The notes under the pieces: generated by a model | Databases searched by the model: none | What the model was told of the DNA's origin: nothing | Seen by the model: the letters and a program-made list of their open reading frames with translations, nothing else | Translations under genes and position numbers: made by a program | In this document: one piece after another, positions 1-6,004 of the stretch | How the letters are laid out: the number at the start of each line of letters is the position of its first letter | Numbering within the stretch: the stretch's first letter is position 1 | Assembly: GCA_040381935.1 (NCBI GenBank) | Contig: JBEIGJ010000099.1 | Location: forward strand, 1-7,352 | Reading direction: 5' to 3' | DNA length: 7,352 nt | Origin: Casp-actino8 sp040381935 | GTDB lineage: Bacteria > Actinomycetota > Acidimicrobiia > Acidimicrobiales > Ilumatobacteraceae

Positions 1-955
1 CGGTGTGATCGAGAAAAGCAGCAAAGGCTTCCTGCAATCGACAGGCCAGACGACGCTGATTATCAGATAGGTCATCCCATGCTTCAACACCGGGATTCCG
101 TGGAGCCAGCACCGTCTCTGGCGGGATCAGACCCAATCGTTTTTGGTTATCAAACCAACGCTGACGAATGACATCCCATCCTTCATCGAATTGACCGCGA
201 TATTTCTCCATGTACTGTCGCGGCGCATGATGTGGCGCATGGGTGGCACCTAGAGCGAAGTACATAAAGAAAGGACGATCCGGGCGAAGAGATACCGAAT
301 CGTGAAGGAATTCGGTTGCTTTGTCGACCAAGTCTTCGGTGAGGTGATATCCATCCTCCGGCAGAGCCGGTGGATCGATCCAGTGATTGTCGTAGACCAA
401 TTCAGGATGAAAATGATCCGTCTCTCCATCCAAGAAGCCGTAGTAGCGATCGAACCCGCGCTGCAAAGGCCACTGATCGAAGGGACCGGCTGCTGAGGCA
501 TCAGTCATGGGACAGAGGTGCCATTTTCCGAGAGCGAACGTTGCGTAGCCCGTTTCGCGTAAAACTTCGGCAATGGTCGCTGCGTGATTGGAGATACTCC
601 CGCGCATATGGGGGAAACCGGTTGAGAAGTTGGAAACACTGCGCATCCCCACCGCATGATGATTGCGCCCAGTCAATAACGAGGCACGCGTGGGTGAACA
701 TAGAGGTGTCACGTGGAAGTTGGTGTACTGCAAACCGGCCCCCGCTAAACGATCGATATGGGGTGTGTCGATCGTGGATCCGTAACAGCCGAACTGCGAA
801 AACCCCAAGTCGTCAAAGAGGATGAAAATCACATTTGGCGATCCGTCCTTTGGGTGGGCTCGTTTGGGCCACGATGCTTCGGATTCTGCGACGGTACGGC
901 CAATCTTCCCATCGAAACCGGCATAGTCCTGCGGTCTCTTACCCTGATCACTCAT
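1..955 (-). CDS. Type I sulfatase (arylsulfatase family), N-terminal 318 residues, cut by the left edge
   Basis: Sulfatases of this family hydrolyse sulfate esters using a formylglycine made from an active-site Cys. Translating leftward from the ATG at 955 gives 318 codons without a stop. Visible family marks are the metal-binding Asp pair in FILFDDLG (D48, D49), the formylglycine motif CSPTR (C86, P88, R90) followed by ASLLTGR, the GKWH motif at 143-146, and a histidine-rich THAPHH segment at 238-243. The start is supported by a GAGGAGA ribosome-binding site at 962-968. No signal peptide is seen, so the enzyme is probably cytoplasmic. The spacing of motifs and the segment after THAPHH resemble the large actinobacterial arylsulfatases (AtsA/AtsD-like, about 750-800 residues), so more than half of the protein may lie outside the window. 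The gene is divergent from the halohydrin dehalogenase-like gene. The substrate cannot be told from sequence. Family is certain; subfamily is inference. Confidence 0.93.
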   Translation of the reverse strand, partial: MSDQGKRPQDYAGFDGKIGRTVAESEASWPKRAHPKDGSPNVIFILFDDLGFSQFGCYGSTIDTPHIDRLAGAGLQYTNFHVTPLCSPTRASLLTGRNHHAVGMRSVSNFSTGFPHMRGSISNHAATIAEVLRETGYATFALGKWHLCPMTDASAAGPFDQWPLQRGFDRYYGFLDGETDHFHPELVYDNHWIDPPALPEDGYHLTEDLVDKATEFLHDSVSLRPDRPFFMYFALGATHAPHHAPRQYMEKYRGQFDEGWDVIRQRWFDNQKRLGLIPPETVLAPRNPGVEAWDDLSDNQRRLACRLQEAFAAFLDHT

Positions 956-1000
956 GCGCGTTCTCCTCATTGACCGGCGTTGCACCCCAACGTCACACAA

Positions 1001-1029
1001 TTGACAATAGCCCTGCCACTACATACTCT
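1001..1029 (+). promoter_or_regulatory. Promoter of the halohydrin dehalogenase-like gene, probably leaderless
   Basis: A perfect TTGACA (1001-1006) is followed by a 17-bp spacer and TACTCT (1024-1029), which fits the actinobacterial TANNNT -10 consensus. Exactly six bases separate the hexamer from the ATG at 1036, so transcription would start on or next to the A of the start codon. No Shine-Dalgarno sequence lies before that ATG, which agrees with a leaderless mRNA. The element sits in the 80-bp divergent gap shared with the sulfatase gene, whose own promoter I could not identify. Confidence 0.62.
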
Positions 1030-1035
1030 CGGACC

Positions 1036-1869
1036 ATGAGTTCTTCGCGCCCGGTTGCCACAACCAACGACGGCAACCGCCCGGTTGCCACAACCAACGA
1101 CGGCAACCGCCCGGTTGCCACAACCAACGACGGCAACCGCCCGGTTGCCGTTGTCGCCAACGCTCATTTCTATGTTGGCCCGGAATTGGCTCGACACTTG
1201 GTTCGACGTGGATTTGACGTGGTTCTGGGCGAGGCCAAGGATCCCCTAGTGCACGAGCTCCAGGACCTTGGAGCCAATGTCGAAGTGGTTTCCGGTGTAC
1301 GTGACCTCTCTGTGCCCTCCTCTTCTCGATTTTTGGTCCAGGCCGCCCTCGATCGCTTTGGACGTGTCGATTCAGCAGTGATGTTCTCCGGAGACATTGT
1401 CACTGGCCGCTTCGTGGAGGCCACCTCGGACCAATGGCGTTCAGTCATCGCCGGGTGTATGGATGCCCCGTTTCATTTTCTTCAAGCGGCACTTCCCGCA
1501 ATGACTGATGTTGGTGCCGGACAGATTTTGGTGATTACCAGTGCTTCTGCCGCCAGGCCAACTCCCGGTGCGCCCCTGTATTCAGCAGCCCGAGCGGGGG
1601 CGACCATGTTGGTGCGCAATGTGGCTCAAGAAGTTGCCGCCAGTGGCGTGCAAGTCAACGCCGTCGGTACCAATTACATGGATTTTCCCGCTTTCTTGGC
1701 CGCCACCGGTGCTCAGGACCCATCGATACGAGCCCGAATTGAGGCTCAGGTTCCGATGAAACGTTTGGGCACCATGACCGAGTTCGCCGCTTTTTGTATG
1801 GCATTCCTTGACGGCAGCAGCCGTTTCACCACCGGCCAATTCGTGTCGTATGCCGGTGGCTGGGCCTAA
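1036..1869 (+). CDS. Halohydrin dehalogenase-like atypical SDR with a repeat-extended N-terminus
   Basis: The 277-residue product has an SDR (Rossmann) fold but not dehydrogenase motifs. The catalytic set is S169-x12-Y182-x3-R186, with Arg in place of the SDR Lys, inside ITSASAARP and YSAARAGA. The glycine-rich NAD(P) loop is replaced by A41-N-A-H-F-Y46-V-G48. Both are hallmarks of halohydrin dehalogenases, which interconvert vicinal halohydrins and epoxides without a nicotinamide cofactor; their published loop motif is T-x4-F/Y-x-G, so the Thr is Ala here. The NAVGTNYM segment, the RLGT segment and the GGWA C-terminus also recall HheC and HheB from memory. Residues 5-34 are three identical RPVATTNDGN repeats; without them the protein would begin MSSSRPVAVVANAH, as expected for strand beta-1. 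No other start codon exists between ATG 1036 and the Rossmann domain, and an upstream in-frame extension would run into the sulfatase gene. Alternative: another cofactor-free or degenerate SDR. Confidence 0.78.
   Translation: MSSSRPVATTNDGNRPVATTNDGNRPVATTNDGNRPVAVVANAHFYVGPELARHLVRRGFDVVLGEAKDPLVHELQDLGANVEVVSGVRDLSVPSSSRFLVQAALDRFGRVDSAVMFSGDIVTGRFVEATSDQWRSVIAGCMDAPFHFLQAALPAMTDVGAGQILVITSASAARPTPGAPLYSAARAGATMLVRNVAQEVAASGVQVNAVGTNYMDFPAFLAATGAQDPSIRARIEAQVPMKRLGTMTEFAAFCMAFLDGSSRFTTGQFVSYAGGWA
1048..1149 (+). repeat. In-frame tandem repeat, 30-bp unit, about 3.4 copies
   Basis: Three identical 30-bp units occupy 1051-1080, 1081-1110 and 1111-1140, flanked by partial copies (CGC at 1048-1050 and CCGGTTGCC at 1141-1149). 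Each unit encodes RPVATTNDGN in the dehalogenase-like gene. The unit begins CGGTTGCC (after one C) and ends GGCAACCG (before a final C), which are reverse complements, so every copy can form a hairpin. Unit junctions form the near-palindrome GGCAACCGCCCGGTTGCC. Absence of any base difference between copies suggests recent expansion by replication slippage. Confidence 0.97.
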
Positions 1870-1986
1870 ACCCCTCATCCAAAACAATCCCTTTCGGGAA
1901 GTTCTCCTCGCATCCACCTGCAGTCCACCTCGGAGCAATGGTCGCGGAAATCGGCGCGAACCTTCTTCACCAGCCACAATGGAGTT

Positions 1987-3135
1987 GTGGAACGCACTTT
2001 GTACTCCGATGATCATCTCGCCTTTGCCGACAGCTTTCGGGCCTTCATCGCCAAGGAGATCCTGCCTCACTATGCAGATTGGGAAAACGCCGGCATCGCC
2101 CCTCGAGACCTGTACGAACGAGCCGGTGCTTCAGGATTCCTGGGGATGGCCATCCCAACCGAATACGGCGGTGGTGGCTCCCATGACTTCCGCTTCAACG
2201 CAATCCTCGCCGAGGAGTTGGCCGCGGCCGGCATTGGTGGTGCCGGACTCGGCATCACCTTGCACAATGACATCACCACGCCGTACTACGTCGATATCGG
2301 TACCGATGAACAAAAGCTCCGTTGGCTTCCTGGTATCGCCTCTGGAGAATTGATCACCGCCATTGCGATGACCGAACCCGGAACTGGGAGTGATCTGGCC
2401 GGCATTACCACTACCGCCAGTCGCGACGGCGACCGGTACATCCTCAACGGATCCAAGACCTTCATCACCAATGGAATCAACTCCGACGTGGTCATCGTTG
2501 CCGCCAAGACTGACCCGACGCAACGACACACCGGTTTGACCTTGCTGGTTGTTGAGCGCGGTATGGCCGGATTCGAACGAGGTCGAAACCTCGAGAAAAT
2601 CGGGATGCACAGTCAAGATACTGCTGAGTTGTTCTTCAATGATGTTGAAGTGCCCGTCACAAACCGACTCGGCGATGAAGGCCAAGCATTTCGCTACCTC
2701 ACCGCCAATTTGGCCCAAGAGCGACTGTCAATCGCTATCACCGGAGTGGCGACAGCTCGTGCTGCCCTGTCTTGGACCATCGATTACGTCAAAGAACGTC
2801 GAGCATTCGGTCAGGCGATCGGGTCATTTCAAAACTCAAAGTTCGTCCTTGCCGAACAGCGAGCGGCTATTGATGTCGCTCAAGCCTTTGTCGATCAATG
2901 CATTATCGCTTTGAACAACGGAACATTGACTGCAGCCGAAGCAGCCGTGTCCAAGTATTGGTGCACCGAACTGCAAAAAACTGTGATCGACAAATGCTTA
3001 CAACTTTTCGGCGGATACGGATACATGTCCGAATATCCCATTGCCCGGGCTTACGCCGATGCTCGCGTCACCACTATTTACGGTGGAACAACGGAAGTCA
3101 TGAAGGGCATCATTGCCAAGGACATGGGATTGTGA
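1987..3135 (+). CDS. Acyl-CoA dehydrogenase, long-chain (LCAD)-like
   Basis: This 382-residue flavoprotein should carry out the FAD-dependent alpha,beta-dehydrogenation of an acyl-CoA, as in beta-oxidation or branched-acid breakdown, passing electrons to an electron-transfer flavoprotein. Both family signatures are intact: AMTEPGTGSDLAG (127-139) and the Q339-to-D358 segment containing FGGYGYMSEYP. The usual MCAD-type catalytic Glu (YEGT) is Gly366 in IYGGTTEV. Instead E245 in NLAQERL aligns with the helix-G base used by long-chain and isovaleryl-CoA dehydrogenases, and the C-terminal third resembles LCAD. The GTG start at 1987 is chosen because MERTLYSDDH is a typical N-terminus; the only nearby GGAG (1981-1984) is just 2 bases away, so the start is less sure than the gene. 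It follows the dehalogenase-like gene by 117 bp, with no clear terminator between. Chain-length specificity cannot be settled. Confidence 0.93.
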   Translation: MERTLYSDDHLAFADSFRAFIAKEILPHYADWENAGIAPRDLYERAGASGFLGMAIPTEYGGGGSHDFRFNAILAEELAAAGIGGAGLGITLHNDITTPYYVDIGTDEQKLRWLPGIASGELITAIAMTEPGTGSDLAGITTTASRDGDRYILNGSKTFITNGINSDVVIVAAKTDPTQRHTGLTLLVVERGMAGFERGRNLEKIGMHSQDTAELFFNDVEVPVTNRLGDEGQAFRYLTANLAQERLSIAITGVATARAALSWTIDYVKERRAFGQAIGSFQNSKFVLAEQRAAIDVAQAFVDQCIIALNNGTLTAAEAAVSKYWCTELQKTVIDKCLQLFGGYGYMSEYPIARAYADARVTTIYGGTTEVMKGIIAKDMGL

Positions 3136-3180
3136 GAAATATCATGATCTGCTGGATGAACACCAACCGGAGCTACTGCC

Positions 3181-3810
3181 ATGGCTGTTGCTGAACGCGC
3201 CGCACAGAACCTGGTCACCCTCGACCTTGAGGGGGTCTTGATACCAGAGATTTGGATCGCCGTTGCCGAAGCCACCGGCATCGAGGATCTGCGGCGCACC
3301 ACCCGGGATGAACCTGATTACGACCTCTTAATGCAACAACGTTTGACCCTCCTCGATCGTCACGGCTTGACGATGACTCGCATTGAAGAGGTCATCTCAA
3401 CTTTGCAGCCGCTGGAAGGGGCCCGTGCCTTTCTTGATGAGTTGCGCCAACTCTGTCAAGTCGTCATTTTGTCCGACACCTTTGAACAGTTCGGTCGGCC
3501 CTTTATGCGCCAACTCGGTATGCCGACATTGCTCTGTCACCGATTGATCATCTCCAACGATCGAGTTACAGATTTTGAACTCCGATTAGTGGATCAAAAA
3601 CGACATGCAGTAGAGGCGTTTCGCTCATTGAATTACCACGTCGTTGCCGCCGGCGACTCCTACAACGACACCGCCATGTTGCAGACTGCTCATCATGGTT
3701 TTCTCTTTCGCGCCCCGCGCAATGTCATCGCCGAGTTTCCTCAGTTCGATGCTCTCGAGTCATACGATGATCTTTATCAAGCGATCGCTCGGTCGCTGGC
3801 GAACTACTAG
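3181..3810 (+). CDS. thrH: ThrH: phosphoserine phosphatase / phosphoserine:homoserine phosphotransferase
   Basis: This is a haloacid-dehalogenase superfamily phosphatase of 209 residues. The family enzyme characterised in Pseudomonas aeruginosa releases phosphate from phosphoserine and can also transfer it to homoserine, linking serine and threonine synthesis in the cytoplasm. The nucleophile motif is D15-L-E17-G-V (DxE rather than the usual DxD), which is typical of ThrH. Motif II is VVILSDT with S98 and D99, motif III is K140, and motif IV is GDSYND at 158-163. Long stretches such as VPEIWIA-like (IPEIWIAVAE), PDYDLLM and EFPQF match ThrH as I remember it. About ten extra residues precede the usual ThrH start, but GGAG at 3169-3172, 8 bases before the ATG, supports this start. 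It lies 45 bp after the acyl-CoA dehydrogenase gene and may be co-transcribed. The name of the superfamily does not imply dehalogenation. Confidence 0.94.
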   Translation: MAVAERAAQNLVTLDLEGVLIPEIWIAVAEATGIEDLRRTTRDEPDYDLLMQQRLTLLDRHGLTMTRIEEVISTLQPLEGARAFLDELRQLCQVVILSDTFEQFGRPFMRQLGMPTLLCHRLIISNDRVTDFELRLVDQKRHAVEAFRSLNYHVVAAGDSYNDTAMLQTAHHGFLFRAPRNVIAEFPQFDALESYDDLYQAIARSLANY

Positions 3811-3815
3811 TTGGT

Positions 3816-4592
3816 TCAGGATTCGACCAAGATCTCACATCGCCGATTCACCAAACGTCCGGTAGGCGAATCCGGGTCGATGCCAACGACTGGATATTCA
3901 TCGCCCAATCCCATTCGTTCGATTGTCCCCGGTTGCAAAGTGAGGATGGTTTCCATTTCAGTAGCCAAAACTTCGGCTCGTTCCTGACTGAGCGGGAGTC
4001 GGCTTTCCTTGGTGCCATCAGCCGAGGAGTGGCAGAGAACCGTGATCTTGATGAATGCTTCAGGAATTGCGAGTGCCGCCACCTTGATGCTCTCGACAGC
4101 CTCCGGCGATAACTCCGAGGAATCTGCTCGGAAGGTGATTCCCGCCGGAAGCACGGTGCGTTGGATGATTGCATCTGCAGTATCAGCGCTGAATTCGGGC
4201 GGAAGGTCCCCTACGTCCACCGTTTCTTCCACAGTGGCCTGAAGCCACCAGTACATCGAGATATCCGCGGTCGCGATCGACATTCCGTCCAGGCCCTTGA
4301 AGCGCCCAGGATCACTGGGGGTACTGCCCTGTTGCAGTGAATCGAAGGACAAGCGATCCCATTGGGTGACAAGAGCCGCGGCGCCACCACCAAGTAGAAG
4401 AACAACCAGGGGAACCACTCGCCATGCCCTCGACCGCGGTGCCGGCCGCCGTCCCCGGGCCGAAGAACGCCTAGTGGTGCCTGGGCGACGCACAGAGGCA
4501 CGAGCTTTGGAACGACGAGGGGTCGATGCTCGTCGCGAACTGACATGACGTGTCTGAGACGAACGACGAGAGGTGCTGCGGCCACGGGCCAT
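3816..4592 (-). CDS. Membrane-anchored OmpA-like protein with arginine-rich N-terminal tail
   Basis: The 258-residue product has three parts. Residues 1-57 are a low-complexity tail with 19 Arg, one Lys, many Ser/Thr and no acidic residue. Residues 59-76 form one hydrophobic helix (VVPLVVLLLGGGAAALV), so the basic tail should face the cytoplasm. Residues about 150-258 form an OmpA-like domain, a fold that usually binds peptidoglycan outside the membrane: ITFRADSSELSPEA, LSQERAEVL, GLGDEYPVVG and LVNRRCEI. Within the motif NxxLSxxRA the Arg (R205) is kept, but the Asp of the usual TD pair is Ser190 and the Asn is Arg198, so peptidoglycan binding may be changed or lost. The ATG at 4592 is preceded by AGGG 7 bases away. 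The gene is last in a probable three-gene envelope operon and ends 5 bp from thrH, converging on it. Its exact role is unknown. Confidence 0.85.
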   Translation of the reverse strand: MARGRSTSRRSSQTRHVSSRRASTPRRSKARASVRRPGTTRRSSARGRRPAPRSRAWRVVPLVVLLLGGGAAALVTQWDRLSFDSLQQGSTPSDPGRFKGLDGMSIATADISMYWWLQATVEETVDVGDLPPEFSADTADAIIQRTVLPAGITFRADSSELSPEAVESIKVAALAIPEAFIKITVLCHSSADGTKESRLPLSQERAEVLATEMETILTLQPGTIERMGLGDEYPVVGIDPDSPTGRLVNRRCEILVES

Positions 4593-4598
4593 GACTAA

Positions 4599-4604
4599 AC
4601 CCTA
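4599..4604 (-). promoter_or_regulatory. Possible -10 hexamer (TAGGGT) or ribosome-binding site of the OmpA-like gene
   Basis: On the minus strand TAGGGT ends six bases before the ATG at 4592, the same geometry as the leaderless promoter at 1001-1029. No -35 sequence is visible 16-18 bp upstream, and the embedded AGGG could equally be a weak Shine-Dalgarno sequence. If it is a promoter, the OmpA-like gene can be transcribed apart from the genes upstream. Confidence 0.3.
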
Positions 4605-4656
4605 ACCAATTGCAGTCTCATGAGGGGGTCCAAGACGGACTTACCTCTGAACTCGT

Positions 4657-5919
4657 TCACCCGACGCTACGAACTCCCGTCGGGCGAACAATCTGGTTGG
4701 TGACATCACGGTCGGCAAAGACGATTCCCGAGTCGAAGGAGTAGTCATCCTCAACTTCATCGCCGTACATCGTCACGACATCATCCGGGTCGACGATCTC
4801 CACATATTCCGTGAGATTCGGCCACTCGACTTCTGGAACACCGAGGGACAACAGGCTGTGGCCGTAGGGCTGAGACACGCCGAACACTTGCGGGTTCGCA
4901 ACGACAGCGGCCGATGCCCCGGCCATCACCATGTGCCAATTCGCCTCCGCATGCCGACGAAACTCGGCCACGATATGGCGCGCAGTTTCTATGTAGCGAT
5001 TGTGGTCTTCGATGGCATCGATGGGATGCGAACGCCAAATGTCCTCGGCATCACGCACTGCTTTGGAGGAAAGGGCGATGAAGGTCTTGGCCGGGTCGCA
5101 GTAGTACCACGAGTTGGCAAATGAGGCCAAACTGATAAGCAGAGTCCACAGGCCGAAAGCGAGACCGAGGCTGAAGCTCTCTTCTGCAGTTCGGTACACA
5201 ATGACGGCAAAAGTGGCCAGCACTGCTGCAAAAGCAAAAACCGCATGCATCCGATGATTGACCGGATGATCACTATTGGTCACACCAAACACTGCATCCA
5301 CGACGGTCTTGGCTTCTTGGTCCTCGCCGGTGATGCTACGAGCCAAAGAAACGCGGCGAAGGTCGTCAGCCGTCTTACCGATAATGATGACCGCCGCACC
5401 GACGGCAACAGCAAAGATCGCTGCGACCATCGGAGATTCACCACCGTACGTCAGAGCCAACGTCATGGCGGCGGCGTCACCCAGAAGCAGACAGGCCACC
5501 CAGAGAGACTTTCCAGTGAAGCCTTGAAAGCGTACATGGGGCCCCAGGACTCGCTGGGCCATGGCGTGACGCATCAAGGCGGCACGATAACTTTCCAACA
5601 TCAAACGGCGGGCTTTGGCCTGTTGTACCGCTTCGAATCGAGCCGCTCGCGCCTCAGAGAGAGGTTCGCGGATAGCAGCATTGGCCTGAGCGGCGAATTC
5701 TGAGACTTGCGCTCGACCTTCGAGAACGAACTGCGCAACAACGTGAGGGACGTCATCGACCGACATCACCGGCGCAGACGCGATGCCGGTGGGATCGATA
5801 TGTACTGCCGCTCCAGCCTCGATCGGATCTTGATCCAGTGAATTTTGCATGGCCCGGGTGGTCGTGGCGAAAGAGTCGAAACTCGCTCCCCCACGCTTTC
5901 CCGTATTGAAAAGTCCCAT
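4657..5919 (-). CDS. Four-helix membrane protein of unknown family
   Basis: I do not recognise this 420-residue protein. Residues 1-135 are soluble and Ala-rich, with a charged, probably helical or coiled-coil stretch at about 80-120. Four hydrophobic helices follow at about 138-158, 163-181, 225-242 and 248-270, grouped as two hairpins around a polar loop (182-224). The 150-residue C-terminal part is soluble and ends in an acidic stretch (EIVDPDD, GDEVEDD). With an even number of helices both ends should face the same side, probably the cytoplasm. The start at 5919 (MGLFNTGKRG) is preferred over an in-frame ATG at 5973 because a good ribosome-binding site lies before it. It is 85 bp after the lipoprotein gene and 64 bp before the OmpA-like gene on the same strand, so a shared envelope role is likely. 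No catalytic motif is seen. Confidence 0.85.
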   Translation of the reverse strand: MGLFNTGKRGGASFDSFATTTRAMQNSLDQDPIEAGAAVHIDPTGIASAPVMSVDDVPHVVAQFVLEGRAQVSEFAAQANAAIREPLSEARAARFEAVQQAKARRLMLESYRAALMRHAMAQRVLGPHVRFQGFTGKSLWVACLLLGDAAAMTLALTYGGESPMVAAIFAVAVGAAVIIIGKTADDLRRVSLARSITGEDQEAKTVVDAVFGVTNSDHPVNHRMHAVFAFAAVLATFAVIVYRTAEESFSLGLAFGLWTLLISLASFANSWYYCDPAKTFIALSSKAVRDAEDIWRSHPIDAIEDHNRYIETARHIVAEFRRHAEANWHMVMAGASAAVVANPQVFGVSQPYGHSLLSLGVPEVEWPNLTEYVEIVDPDDVVTMYGDEVEDDYSFDSGIVFADRDVTNQIVRPTGVRSVG

Positions 5920-5926
5920 GACAATT

Positions 5927-5934
5927 TCTCCCTT
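5927..5934 (-). promoter_or_regulatory. Ribosome-binding site that sets the membrane-protein start at 5919
   Basis: On the minus strand AAGGGAGA ends just before an 8-base spacer counted from its GGAG core to the ATG at 5919. The upstream in-frame ATG at 5973 has no comparable site and would add 18 residues that look like translated leader sequence. Confidence 0.75.
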
Positions 5935-6004
5935 ACCCGACACTGACCTAAGACTTGCCTGAAATAGCCTCACCCGAAGACCACGGAAAACCCGACGCCA
6001 AAGG

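Noticed and set aside
835..1035. An upstream extension of the dehalogenase-like reading frame from 835
   Set aside because: It lies largely over the sulfatase coding region on the other strand, encodes no family-like sequence, and would place the good promoter at 1001-1029 inside the gene.
1048..1149. CRISPR array
   Set aside because: The units are directly adjacent with no spacers and lie within a coding sequence.
967..1197. Minus-strand open frame with GNRAVAVVGC repeats
   Set aside because: It is the reverse reading of the 30-bp repeats, which keep every frame open; it has no family resemblance.
1882..1910. Small hairpin TCCC-TTTC-GGGA after the dehalogenase-like gene as a terminator
   Set aside because: The stem is only 4 bp and no T run follows.
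3181..3810. ThrH as a second dehalogenase, since it belongs to the haloacid dehalogenase superfamily
   Set aside because: Its DLEGV, SDT and GDSYND motifs and overall sequence match the ThrH phosphatase family; the superfamily name is historical.
5920..5973. Membrane-protein start at 5973
   Set aside because: The ATG at 5919 has a much better ribosome-binding site and a more typical N-terminus.
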